From the NCBI RefSeq assembly GCF_964204865.1, contig NC_135255.1:10321135-10385134 (forward strand): a stretch of 64,000 nucleotides of DNA, written 5' to 3'. The position numbers and the translations under genes are program-made. The notes under the pieces are model-generated. The model made no database searches, had not been told where the DNA came from, and was given only the letters and a program-made list of their open reading frames with translations. Below are positions 10,601 through 21,946 of this stretch, piece by piece. How positions within the stretch are numbered: position 1 is the stretch's first letter; each line of letters opens with the position of its first letter. The DNA comes from Styela clava. Taxonomy: Eukaryota > Chordata > Ascidiacea > Stolidobranchia > Styelidae.

Positions 10601-10757
10601 TGTATCCGATATTAGATAGATCAGTATCGAGTGCCAATTTTTTTATTTTCCCGTATGTCAGTTCTTCTTTATCTGATAAATTTTTCTGAAGGTCATTCAA
10701 GGCAGATTCCTTCAAATGCCAACCTTCGTCTTCAAGAATCTTTCCAATACTTTCCAT
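7539..10757 (-). CDS. TDRD3: Tudor domain-containing protein 3 (exons 8432-10757 and 7539-7678)
   Basis: TDRD3 is a methylarginine reader and the scaffold partner of topoisomerase 3-beta, acting on RNA and in transcription. The spliced product from the ATG at 10757 would be 821 residues. In order: the N-terminal DUF1767/OB-like region (about 1-165, with GPVVLQVSKIRN and APRMLRVTLTDG); the APPPFVAFG segment near 185; a UBA domain (about 307-348, with EMGFKRDDV); an RG-rich stretch (about 360-385); LFDFVESKI near 400; a second RGG region (about 445-475); a Tudor domain (about 712-770, RYWEDRCYYRA and GNYEEV); and the EBM tail. The Tudor strand has FLGFGNYEEV where vertebrates have an Asp-Tyr pair before GNYEEV. 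The ORF is open 38 codons further 5', but the protein match begins at MES and an acceptor lies at 10804-10806, so MES is the likely start. Confidence 0.92.
7679..8431 (-). other. TDRD3: Last intron of TDRD3
   Basis: A 753-base GT-AG intron. The donor is GGAG|GTGAGT and the acceptor is TTTTCAG. The reading frame closes three codons after the donor, which explains why the large ORF ends in GGE. The intron contains a reversed copy of repeat family A2 at 8165-8385. Confidence 0.82.
8165..8385 (-). mobile_element. Repeat family A2, reversed copy in the TDRD3 intron
   Basis: The plus strand has AGCCAAGTGAATATACACCC and CTTTACACTACTTGATGTAA, the reverse of the copies at 1262 and 5245. Its left edge carries GTATGTGTACCAGGATAGGG, as in MITE A. 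Confidence 0.7.
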
Positions 10758-10803
10758 TGAAAAAGATGAGACACAATCTTCAAGTTGACTAAAGCTAAAA
10801 AGT

Positions 10804-10806
10804 CTG
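10804..10806 (-). promoter_or_regulatory. TDRD3: 3' splice acceptor before the TDRD3 start codon
   Basis: The minus strand reads ACATTCCTTTTTCAG and then ACTTTTTAGC, 46 bases before the ATG of MES. It would end a 5' intron, or accept a trans-spliced leader. A second weaker AG (GCTTTAG) lies 12 bases further on. Confidence 0.5.
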
Positions 10807-10871
10807 AAAAAGGAATGTATCATTGAGTTTTTTGACATACAGGTATCTGGACATATACACCACCACCGCAA

Positions 10872-11984
10872 TCTGGCAATGAGTATTAGAGTACATCACA
10901 TTTATACCATGTTGACGTTTTTAAAATTTTACTATACTTCCATAATCTAATCATTTAATATAAAATTGCAAAAGGTTTTCCTGAAGTTGTATTGATCAGT
11001 TTACTTGTTTATACAATACTGTAAACCAGTGATTCCCAAACTTTTTTATTTGTTGTCGTTTTGTTTTTGACTGCGTAAAGCGATTAAAATTATGTATGAA
11101 ATACAACACGTCCGTCCCATATTTTTTCTTTTTGTTTGGAGATTATTAGATTAAATACAGAAATATGATCACATTGCAATACTAAAATTGTTCACTTCCA
11201 TATGAATGCGAGAGGGATAAAAACGTATACTGGTATATGTCATAATGTGTATATTTTAGAAACTCGCGAGAATTACCACAGCTTATATATTTTGCAACGA
11301 ATGGAAATCTGAAAGTGTAATAACACCGCCAAGACATCGCAGGGCAATCAATATCATACATGTCTGCATGTCAAAATCTCAATCACCCGCCAACCTTCAG
11401 ACCTTATTTTGTATATTCGGTCACTAAAGGTGACTGGTGGCTGAATAACAATAAGCATATCCATGTAAGATATTCATCCCAGACCAGCAGAAATCTAGTA
11501 TGGCAGTACTGCAGTATGTGGACCAGCCGTTGGTACCACTGGTTCGTTCAACTTGAAAGGTGGTCAATTACTTATTTGGCTGTACTGCTGTAACATGTCA
11601 AAAAAGCTATAAACAGCCTAAACAGGGAAGTCTTATTGCAGTATTGACGATCATAACAGTCCGACAGTACGGTATGTCACGTGCCCTAATTCCCTAAACG
11701 TTGCTGATAGGTCAGTAGGGTTTTTCCAATTAATTCATAATTAATCCCAATCTTAACGGTTCACTTTATGGCACAGCAATTATGACCACTGTGAAGCTAG
11801 TAGCAATTTGACCTTTGTGTGCGGCGAAGCGGAAAGGTTAATATTTACGGCAGAAATAGAGGCGTGTCAGAATCTACACCCGAAAAAATGAAGATAAACA
11901 AAATTAGCATACTATTATGGGAAATATGTTTATAATTTAGAAAAAATAACAAGTATATAACCAAAAAATAAATAATAAAAGTTT
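10872..11984. other. Intergenic, with a lone hAT-like end
   Basis: No supported gene. At 11027-11047 there is CAGTGATTCCCAAACTTTTT, very like the left end of the hAT element at 42737, but I found no partner end nearby, so it is probably a relic. A 77-codon ORF at 11360 has no recognisable domain. If TDRD3 has a 5' exon or promoter, it lies here. Confidence 0.5.
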
Positions 11985-14900
11985 TTCACTCAACTAGAAC
12001 CTAAGCCTTTTTCATTTTAAATTCAAGGGTATTCTCATAGCGAATATGGCCTTGTTTATAAAAAATTACGTATATCGACAAAAGATAATTTAGTCAATTT
12101 TCAAAGCCCAGCTGCACACCCTTCCCCACAAGAGGCATTCGATTTGATTATTTCCAATTAAAGAAGATTACCAGAAGTTTTTTACACAACTAGAACCTAA
12201 GCCTTTTTTATTTTAGAATCTGGGGTATTCTCATAGCGAAAATGGCCTTATTTGGAAAAATTAGGTATAGCGAAAAAAGCTAATGTAGTCCATTTTCAAA
12301 GCCTAGCAGCACACTCTTCCGCACAAGAGGCATTCGATTTGATTATTTCACGTTAAAGAGGTTTATCTGAAGTTTTTCACACAACTAGAACCTAAGCCTT
12401 TTTTATTTTAGAATCTACGTTATTCTTATGGCGAAAATGGCCTTATTTTGAAAAATTACGTATAGCGAAAAAAGCTAATTTAGTCAATTTTCAAAGCCTA
12501 GCAGCACACCCTTCCGCACAAGAGGCATTCGATTTGATTATTTCATGTTAAAGAGGTTTACCTGAAGTTTGCCACACAACTAGAACCTAAGCCTTTTTTA
12601 TTTTAGAATCTGGGGTATTCTCATAGCGAAAATGGCCTTATTTGGAAAAATTACATATAGCGAAATGAGCTTATTTAGTCAATTTTCAAAGCCTAGCAGC
12701 ACACCCTTCCGCACAAGAGGCATTCGATTTGATTCTTTTATGTTAAAGAGGTTTATCTGAAGTTTTTTCTACAACTAGAACCTAAGCCTTTTTTAATTTA
12801 TAATCTACGTTATTCTTATGGCGAAAATGGCCTTAATTGGAAAAATTACGTATAGCGAAAAAAGCTAATTTAGTCAATTTTCAAAGCCTAGCAGCACACC
12901 CTTCCGTACAAGAGGCATTCGATTTGATTATTTTATGTTAAAGAAGTTTACCTGAAGTTTGCCACACAACTAGAACCTAAGCCTTTTTTATTTTAGAATC
13001 TGGGGTATTCTCATAGCGAAAATGACCTTATTTGGAAAATTACGTATAGCGAAAAAAGCTAATTTAGTCAATTTTCAAAGCCTAGAAGCACACCCTTCCG
13101 CACAAGAGGCATTCGATTTGATTCTTTTATGTTGAAGAAGTTTACCTGAAGTTTTCCACACAACTAGAACCTAAGCCTTTTTTATTTTAGAATCTGGGGT
13201 ATTCTCATAGCGAAAATGGCCTTTTTTGGAAAAATTACGTAGAGCGAAAAAAGCTAATTTAGTCAAATTTCAAAGCCTAGCAGCACACCCTTCAGCACAA
13301 GAGGCATTTGATTTGATTATTTTATGTTAAAGAGGTTTACCTGAAATTTTTTGCACAACTAGAACCTAAGCCTTTTTTAGTTTGAAATCTACGTTTTTCT
13401 CATGGCGAAAATGGCCTTAATTGGAAAAATTAGGTATAGCGTAAAAAGCTAATTTAGTCAATTTTCAAAGCCTAGCAGCACACCTTTCCGCACAAGAGGC
13501 ATTTGATTTGATTATTTCATGTTAAAGAGGTTTACTTGAAGTTTTTTACACAACTAGAACCTAAGCCTTTTTTATTTTTGAATCTACGTTATTCTCATGG
13601 CGAAAATGGCCTTAATTGGAAAAATTACTTATAGCGAAAAAAGCTTATTTAGTCAATTTTAAAAGCCTAGCAGCACACCCTTCCGCACGAGAGGCATTCG
13701 ATTTGATTATTTCCCATTAAAGAGGTTCACCTGAAGTTTTCCACACAACTAGAACCTAAGCCTTTTTTATTTTAGAATCTACGTTTTTCTCATGGCGAAA
13801 ATGGCCCTAATTAGAAAAATTACGCATAGCGAAAAAAGCTAATTTAGTCAATTTTGAAAGCCTAGCAGCACACCCTTCCGCACAAGAGGCATTCGATTTG
13901 ATTATTTCATGTTAAAGAGGTTTACCTGAAGTTTGCCACACAACTAGAACCTAAGCCTTTTTTATTTTAGAATCTGGGGTATTCTCATAGCGAAAATGGC
14001 CTTATTTGGAAAAATTACATATAGCGAAATAAGCTTATTTAGTCATTTTTAAAAGCCTAGCAGCACACCCTTCCGCACGAGAGGCATTCGTTTGATTATT
14101 TCCCATTAAAGAGGTTCACCTGAAGTTTTCCACACAACTAGAACCTAAGCCTTTTTTATTTTAGAATCTACGTTTTTCTCATGGCGAAAATGGCCTTATT
14201 TGGAAAAATTACATATAGCGAAATAAGCTAATTTAGTCAATTTTCAAAGCCCAGCTGCACACCCTTCCCCACAAGAGGCATTCGATTTTTTGATTATTTC
14301 CCATTAAAGAAGATTACCAGAAGTTTTTTACACAACTAGAACCTAAGCCTTTTTTATTTTAGAATCTGGGGTATTCTCATAGCGAAAATGGCCTTATTTG
14401 GAAAAATTAGGTATAGCGAAAAAAGCTAATGTAGTCCATTTTCAAAGCCTAGCAGCACACTCTTCCGCACAAGAGGCATTCGATTTGATTATTTCATGTT
14501 AAAGAGGTTTATCTGAAGTTTTTCACACAACTAGAACCTAAGCCTTTTTTATTTTAGAATCTACGTTATTCTTATGGCGAAAATGGCCTTATTTTGAAAA
14601 ATTACGTATAGCGAAAAAAGCTAATTTAGTCAATTTTCAAAGCCTAGCAGCACACCCTTCCGCACAAGAGGCATTCGATTTGATTATTTCATGTTAAAGA
14701 GGTTTACCTGAAGTTTGCCACACAACTAGAACCTAAGCCTTTTTTATTTTAGAATCTGGGGTATTCTCATAGCGAAAATGGCCTTATTTGGAAAAATTAC
14801 ATATAGCGAAATGAGCTTATTTAGTCAATTTTCAAAGCCTAGCAGCACACCCTTCCGCACAAGAGGCATTCGATTTGATTCTTTTATGTTAAAGAGGTTT

Positions 14901-17175
14901 ACCTGAAGTTTTTTCTACAACTAGAACCTAAGCCTTTTTTAATTTATAATCTACGTTATTCTTATGGCGAAAATGGCCTTAATTGGAAAAATTACGTATA
15001 GCGAAAAAAGCTAATTTAGTCAATTTTCAAAGCCTAGCAGCACACCCTTCCGTACAAGAGGCATTCGATTTGATTATTTTATGTTAAAGAAGTTTACCTG
15101 AAGTTTGCCACACAACTAGAACCTAAGCCTTTTTTATTTTAGAATCTGGGGTATTCTCATAGCGAAAATGACCTTATTTGGAAAATTACGTATAGCGAAA
15201 AAAGCTAATTTAGTCAATTTTCAAAGCCTAGAAGCACACCCTTCCGCACAAGAGGCATTCGATTTGATTCTTTTATGTTGAAGAAGTTTACCTGAAGTTT
15301 TCCACACAACTAGAACCTAAGCCTTTTTTATTTTAGAATCTGGGGTATTCTCATAGCGAAAATGGCCTTTTTTGGAAAAATTACGTAGAGCGAAAAAAGC
15401 TAATTTAGTCAAATTTCAAAGCCTAGCAGCACACCCTTCAGCACAAGAGGCATTTGATTTGATTATTTTATGTTAAAGAGGTTTACCTGAAATTTTTTAC
15501 ACAACTAGAACCTAAGCCTTTTTTAGTTTGAAATCTACGTTTTTCTCATGGCGAAAATGGCCTTAATTGGAAAAATTAGGTATAGCGTAAAAAGCTAATT
15601 TAGTCAATTTTCAAAGCCTAGCAGCACACCTTTCCGCACAAGAGGCATTTGATTTGATTATTTCATGTTAAAGAGGTTTACTTGAAGTTTTTTACACAAC
15701 TAGAACCTAAGCCTTTTTTATTTTTTAATCTACGTTATTCTCATGGCGAAAATGGCCTTAATTGGAAAAATTACTTATAGCGAAAAAAGCTTATTTAGTC
15801 AATTTTAAAAGCCTAGCAGCACACCCTTCCGCACGAGAGGCATTCGATTTGATTATTTCCCATTAAAGAGGTTCACCTGAAGTTTTCCACACAACTAGAA
15901 CCTAAGCCTTTTTTATTTTAGAATCTACGTTTTTCTCATGGCGAAAATGGCCCTAATTAGAAAAATTACGCATAGCGAAAAAAGCTAATTTAGTCAATTT
16001 TGAAAGCCTAGCAGCACACCCTTCCGCACAAGAGGCATTCGATTTGATTATTTCATGTTAAAGAGGTTTACCTGAAGTTTGCCACACAACTAGAACCTAA
16101 GCCTTTTTTATTTTAGAATCTGGGGTATTCTCATAGCGAAAATGGCCTTATTTGGAAAAATTACATATAGCGAAATAAGCTTATTTAGTCATTTTTAAAA
16201 GCCTAGCAGCACACCCTTCCGCACGAGAGGCATTCGATTTGATTATTTCCCATTAAAGAGGTTCACCTGAAGTTTTCCACACAACTAGAACCTAAGCCTT
16301 TTTTATTTTAGAATCTACGTTTTTCTCATGGCGAAAATGGCCCTAATTAGAAAAATTACGCATAGCGAAAAATGCTAATTTAGTCAATTTTGAAAGCCTA
16401 GCAGCACACCCTTCCGCACAAGAGGCATTCGATTTGATTATTTCATGTTAAAGAGGTTTACCTGAAGTTTGCCACACAACTAGAACCTAAGCCTTTTTTA
16501 TTTTAGAATCTGGGGTATTCTCATAGCGAAAATGGCCTTATTTGGAAAAATTAGGTATAGCGTAAAAAGCTAATTTAGTCAATTTTCAAAGCCTAGCAGC
16601 ACACCTTTCCGCACAAGAGGCATTTGATTTGATTATTTCATGTTAAAGAGGTTTACCTGAAGTTTCCCACACAACTAGAACCTAAGCCTTTTTTATTTTA
16701 GAATCTACGTTTTTCTCATGGCGAAAATGGCCCTAATTAGAAAAATTACGCATAGCGAAAAAAGCTAATTTAGTCAATTTTCAAAGCCTAGCAGCACACC
16801 CTTCCACACAAGAGGCATTCGATTTGATTATTTCCCATTAAAGAAGGTTACCTGAAGTTTTCCACACAACTAGAACCTAAGCCTTTTTTATTTTAGAATC
16901 TACGTTATTCTTAGGGCGAAAATGGCCATATCTTGAAAAATTACGTATAGCGAAAAAAGCTAATTTAGTCAATTTTCAAATCCTAGCAGCACACCCTTCC
17001 GCACAAGAGGCATTCGATTTGAATATTTCATGTTAAAGAGGTTTATCTGAAGTTTGCCACACAACTAGAACCTAAGCCTTTTTTATTTTAGAATCTGGGG
17101 ATTCTCATAGCGAAAATGGCCTTATTTGGAAAAATTACATATAACGAAATAAGCCTATTTAGTCAATTTTCAAAG
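11985..17175 (+). repeat. 195-bp satellite array, forward arm
   Basis: The landmark ACAACTAGAACCTAAGCC recurs at 12186, 12381, 12576, 12771, 12966, 13160, 13355, 13550, 13745, 13940 and onward, so the monomer is 195 bp (194 or 198 at a few places). The first monomers, to about 12100, are the most diverged. About 26-27 monomers are present. Each monomer also has CATAGCGAAAATGGCC and ACAAGAGGCATTCGATTTGA. No coding capacity. Confidence 0.97.
12060..16326 (+). repeat. 11-monomer higher-order repeat, two copies
   Basis: Monomer variants recur at 2146-bp spacing. The TTTTCTACAACTAG variant is at 12771 and 14917. The GTAGAGCG variant is near 13231 and 15377. The CCAGCTGCACACCC variant is near 12107 and 14253. 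Two nearly identical 11-mer blocks thus lie head to tail (about 12060-14205 and 14206-16326), which points to a recent block duplication or unequal exchange. After about 16326 the order of variants changes. Confidence 0.85.
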
Positions 17176-19690
17176 TAAGGCCATTTTCGCCATAAGAATA
17201 ACGTAGATTCTAAAATAAAAAAGGCTTGGGTTCTAGTTGTGTGGAAAACTTCAGGTAATCTTCTTTAATGGGAAATAATCAAATCGAATGCCTCTTGTGC
17301 GGAAGGGTGTGCTGCTAGGCTTTGAAAATTGACTAAATTAGCTTTTTTCGCTATACGTAATTTTTCCAAAAAAGGCCATTTTCGCTATGAGAATACCCCA
17401 GATTCTAAAATAAAAAAGGCTTAGGTTCTAGTTGTGTGGAAAACTTCAGGTAAACTTCTTTAACATAAAAGAATCAAATCGAATGCCTCTTGTGCGGAAG
17501 GGTGTGCTGCTAGGCTTCGAAAATTGATTAAATTAGCTTTTTTCGCTATTCGTAATTTTCCAAATAAGGTCATTTTCGCTATGAGAATACCCCAGATTCT
17601 AAAATAAAAAAGGCTTAGGTTCTAGTTGTGTGGCAAACTTCAGGTAAACTTCTTTAACATAAAATAATCAGATCGAATGCCTCTTGTGCGGATGAGTGTG
17701 CTGCTAGGCTTTGAAAATTGACTAAATTAGCTTTTTTCAGCTATACGTAATTTTTCCAATTAAGGCCATTTTCGCCATAAGAATAACGTAGATTATAAAA
17801 TAAAAAAGGCTTAGGTTCTAGTTGTAGGAAAAACTTCATGTAACCTCTTTAACGTGAAATAATCAAATCGAATGCCTCTTGTGCGGAAGGGTGTGCTGCT
17901 AGGCTTTGAAAATTGACTAAATTAGCTTTTTTCGCTATACGTAATTTTTCAAAATAAGGCCATTTTCGCCATAAGAATAACATAGATTCTAAAATAAAAA
18001 AGGCTTAGGTTCTAGTTGTGTGGAAAACTTCAGGTAAACCTCTTTAACATGAAATAATCAAATCGAATGCCTCTTGTGCGGAAGGGTGTGATGCTAGGCT
18101 TTGAAAATTGACTAAATAAGCTTATTTCGCTATATGTAATTTTTCCAAATAAGGCCATTTTCGCTATGAGAATACCCCAGATTCTAAAATAAAAAAGGCT
18201 TAGGTCTTAGTTGTGTAGCAAACTTCAGGTAAACTTCTTTAACATAAAAGAATCAAATCGAATGCCTCTTGTGCGGAAGGGTGTGCTGCTAGGCTTTGAA
18301 AATTGACTAAATTAGCTTTTTTCGCTATTCGTAATTTTTCCAAATAAGGCCATTTTCGCTATGAGAATACCCCAGATTCTAAAATAAAAAAGGCTTAGGT
18401 TCTAGTTTTGTGGAAAATTTCAGGTAAACTTCTTTAACATAAAAGAATCAAATCGAATGCCTCTTGTGCGTAAGGGTGTGCCGCTAGGCTTTGAAAATTA
18501 CCTAAATTAGCTTTTTTAGCTAAACGTAATTTTCCCAAATAAGGCCATTTTCGTTATGAGAATACCCCAGATTCTAAAATAAAAAAGGCTTAGGTCTTAG
18601 TTGTGTAGCAAACTTCAGGTAAACTTCTTTAACATAAAGAAATCAAATCGAATGCCTCTTGTGCGGAAGGGTGTGCTGCTAGGCTTTGAAAATTGACTAA
18701 ATTATCTTTTTTCGCTATACGTAATTTTCCCAAATAAAGCCATTTTCGCTATGAGAATACCCCAGATTCTAAAATGAAAAAGGCTTAGGTTCTAGTTTTG
18801 TGGGAAATTTCAGGTAAACTTCTTTAACATAAAAGAATCAAATCGAATGCCTCTTGTGCGGAAGGGTGTGCTGCTAGACTTTGAAAATTGACTAAACTAG
18901 CTTTTTTCGCTATACGTAATTTTCCCAAATAAGGCCATTTTCGCTATGAGAATACCCCAGATTCTAAAATAAAAAAAGCTTAGGTCTTAGTTGTGTAGCA
19001 AACTTCAGGTAAACTTCTTTAACATAAAAGAATCAAATTGAATGCCTCTTGTGCGGAAGGGTGTGCTGCTAGGCTTTGAAAATTAACTAAATTAGCTTTT
19101 TTAGCTATACGTAATTTTTCCAAATAAGGCCATTTTCGCTATGAGAATACCCCAGATTCTAAAATAAAAAAGGCTTAGGTTCTAGTTGTGTGGCAAACTT
19201 CAGGTAAACTTCTTTAACATAAAGGAATCAAATCGAATGCCTCTTGTGCGGAAGGGTGTTCTGCTTGGCTCTGAAAATTGACTAAATTAGCTTTTTTCGC
19301 TATACGTAATTTTTCCAAATAAGGCGATTTTCGATATGAGAATACCCCAGATTCTAAAATAAAAAAGGCTTAGGTTCTAGTTTTGTGGAAAACTTCAGTT
19401 AAACTTCTTTAACATAAAAGAATCAAATCGAATGCCTCTTGTGCGGAAGGGTGTGCTGCTAGGCTTTGAAAATTGACTAAATTAGCTTTTTCAGCTATAC
19501 GTAATTTTTCCAAATAAGGCCATTTTCGCTATGAGAATACCCCAGATTCTAAAATAAAAAAGGCTTAGGTTCTAGTTGTGTGAAAAACTTCAGATAAACT
19601 TCTTTAACATAAAATAATCAAATCGAATGCCTCTTGTGCGGAGAGTGTGCTGCTGGGATTTGAAAGTTGCCAAAATTAGCTTTTTTGACT
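17176..19690 (-). repeat. 195-bp satellite array, inverted arm
   Basis: From 17176 on, the same monomer runs on the opposite strand (GGCTTAGGTTCTAGTTGTGT instead of its inverse) for about 13 units and fades out near 19690. The variant TAGGTCTTAGTTGTGTAGCA occurs at 18201, 18591 and 18981, exactly 390 bp apart, so part of this arm is a 2-monomer higher-order repeat, unlike the forward arm. Confidence 0.96.
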
Positions 19691-20964
19691 TTTGTAAATT
19701 GCATAATTTTGTTTGTACCATTTTTATAAAATTATCGTGTATTAATGACACGATTGCACATAATTCTGGAAATTTGTCATCTCTTGAATAAAAAATTAAT
19801 ATTTCGCGCCACCAATATAGAAGAGACGTTATGCTGATCTTCAAAATATCCAAATTACGATATAACGATAATGTACGACATATAATAACCTGACTTCTGA
19901 TTTTAGCGCCAGTGAGACATATTGAAACAAAACAATTTTTACGTTCTGTTTATTGCATGTGTTGAAGAATTTGCTTTATACTACAAAATGCATGTGAAAC
20001 TTCTTAAATTACTAAGACATATTATAATGAAGTTTAACGTTTGTTACGTAATACAATACACAGTTTGAAACGAAGTAAAGCACTTTCACGGCTACGAAAT
20101 GTTGTAATTTAGTAGGCTGGTTTTGAAATATTTTTAAAGTTATACAAAAATGCTCGGGGCTCTTGGTTGAATTAACACTTTAGCAAAGTAAGCAGCGCGC
20201 ATAAAGCATCACGGAATGGGCACCATATAAATTTTTATCGGTATCACAGTGTTTAATAATGTAAATCGAGTTGGTCAGACGATTTGGACCTCAACTCAAT
20301 AGCTCGGTTGATATTGCTTATTTCTCTTAGTTCGCGTACCATCTTGCACCTCTGTATAAATGTTTGCAGGCATGAGAAGTATTTCCAAAAAATGTCACAT
20401 AAATTGAACATAACTTAGCTTTTAATTAGCAGTTATTACCGAAACCTATGCAGGTGACATGGAACACTCGTTTCGTTATATTTTCGAGCTTATATGAATA
20501 CGTAATCTAACATTTTTTGTCAAAATATTTGTCCTGATCAATTTTATCAGCCGAGTATATTTAATTTCGACAACGTACTATGACAAATGAAACTGCATAG
20601 GCGATCAAACCGCCGGGATGCTCTCCACTCTGTATCCTAAGTTGCCGTCAAATATATTTGAATTTACTGCTTATCGTGGTGTATTTCGTGATGTATTTTT
20701 TCCACAGCCTGTCTACAAACTTAATCATTGTTCTCTGTGTGGAATTTGGGACTCGCCCATGTTTTACGCCACCACCCTTCAATAAGCACAAAACTGTCAT
20801 ATCACCCTTCAATGAGCACAAAAACGAGATTATACGCACCGCTGCGCAAAATTAGAAGAAGGTTTGCTACTAGCTTCACAGTGGTGCAATTATGCTATAT
20901 CTGTGCTACGGTATCCTCATCCATTTCACGTATCGGCAGTCATCAAACGTACGGTACCGTAGCA
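19691..20964. other. Intergenic, nothing recognised
   Basis: AT-rich sequence between the satellite and the first SINE. Two short phrases, AATAAGCACAAAACTGTCAT and AATGAGCACAAAA, form a small tandem near 20782. No gene supported. Confidence 0.5.
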
Positions 20965-21298
20965 TTAGGATTTACACATTTATCCCAGGGGAGAGGAAAG
21001 CCGATAAGACGGCTTATCCATATGGCGAACCACGGCCTCTCGTCCGGTTACCATTCCAAGTCGGGTATGGGATTAGTTTTACTGTATTGTTTGTTTTCGG
21101 AAGCATGGACTTGGTGGTGGAGGAAGCCGTAACCGACCAGCGGTTACGTGAACCACCCAACGACGGCGAGGAGTCCAGCAATCCTCTCGCACATAACCAT
21201 CCCTGCATGGGATTCGAACCTGCGAACCCACGCAGAGTAATTAGAGGTGCGGTGGCGAGCGTATTCCAAACGCTTAGCCCGTTGAGCCACACCGCCCC
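20965..21298 (-). mobile_element. tRNA-derived SINE, copy 1
   Basis: On the minus strand the head is tRNA-like, with an A box TGGCTCAACGGG (plus 21278-21289) and a perfect B box GGTTCGAATCC (plus 21210-21220), the internal RNA polymerase III promoter. A tRNA-unrelated body of about 200 bp follows (ACTCCTCGCCGTCGTTGGGT and GGATAAGCCGTCTTATCGGC). It ends in an AATCCTAA-type tail. ORFs crossing it on either strand are artefacts. Confidence 0.9.
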
Positions 21299-21601
21299 GC
21301 CGCGTAATTTTTAGTAGTAGTAGTATCTACATATTGTATCTACCGGTATTTTAAAAGTTAGAAGCCATCAAAACATTTTCGGAGGGAACAAATGGATGTT
21401 TCTCCGACCCCTAACCCCCCAAAAATTCTTGCTATATTTCCCATGGATGTTCCCCTTTCTTTGGGTTCTATCAAAGTGACTTTGGGTTCTATGGGATTCG
21501 TTTTCACTTTGAGGTTTTGCGTGGTGAAGTCATCAAAATTAAAAGTTGCGCAGCGTGTGCGGTTCCACAATCACATTTTAGCGATATATAGCGAGTATTC
21601 A

Positions 21602-21946
21602 CTTAGGATAGGATTTACATATTTATCCCGGGGGAGAGGAAAGCCGATAAGACGGCTTATCCATATGGCGAACCACGGCCTCTCGTCCGGTTACCATTCC
21701 AAGTCGGGTATGGGATTAGTTTTACTGTATTGTTTGTTTTCGGAAGCATGGACTTGGTGGTGGAGGAAGCCGTAACCGACCAGCGGTTACGTGAACCACC
21801 CAACGACGGCGAGGAGTCCAGCAAACCTCTCGCACACAACCATCCCTGCATGGTATTCGAACCTGCGAACCCATGCAGAGTAATTAGAGGTGCGGTGGCG
21901 AGCGTATTCCTAACGCTTAGCCCGTTGAGCCACACCGCCGCGCCAC
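21602..21946 (-). mobile_element. tRNA-derived SINE, copy 2
   Basis: Same body and tail as copy 1, about 300 bp further on and in the same orientation. The A box is intact; the B box has one change (GGTTCGAATACC). The tail reads ATCCTATCCTAAG on the minus strand, a short ATCCT repeat. Confidence 0.9.

Noticed and set aside
10758..10871. The 38 codons before MES as the true N-terminus of TDRD3
   Set aside because: They contain a strong splice acceptor, are Cys- and Phe-rich unlike TDRD3, and the family match starts at the MES methionine.
11985..19690. The regular repeats as a CRISPR array
   Set aside because: The units are 195 bp with no unique spacers, the array changes strand, and the window is clearly from an animal.
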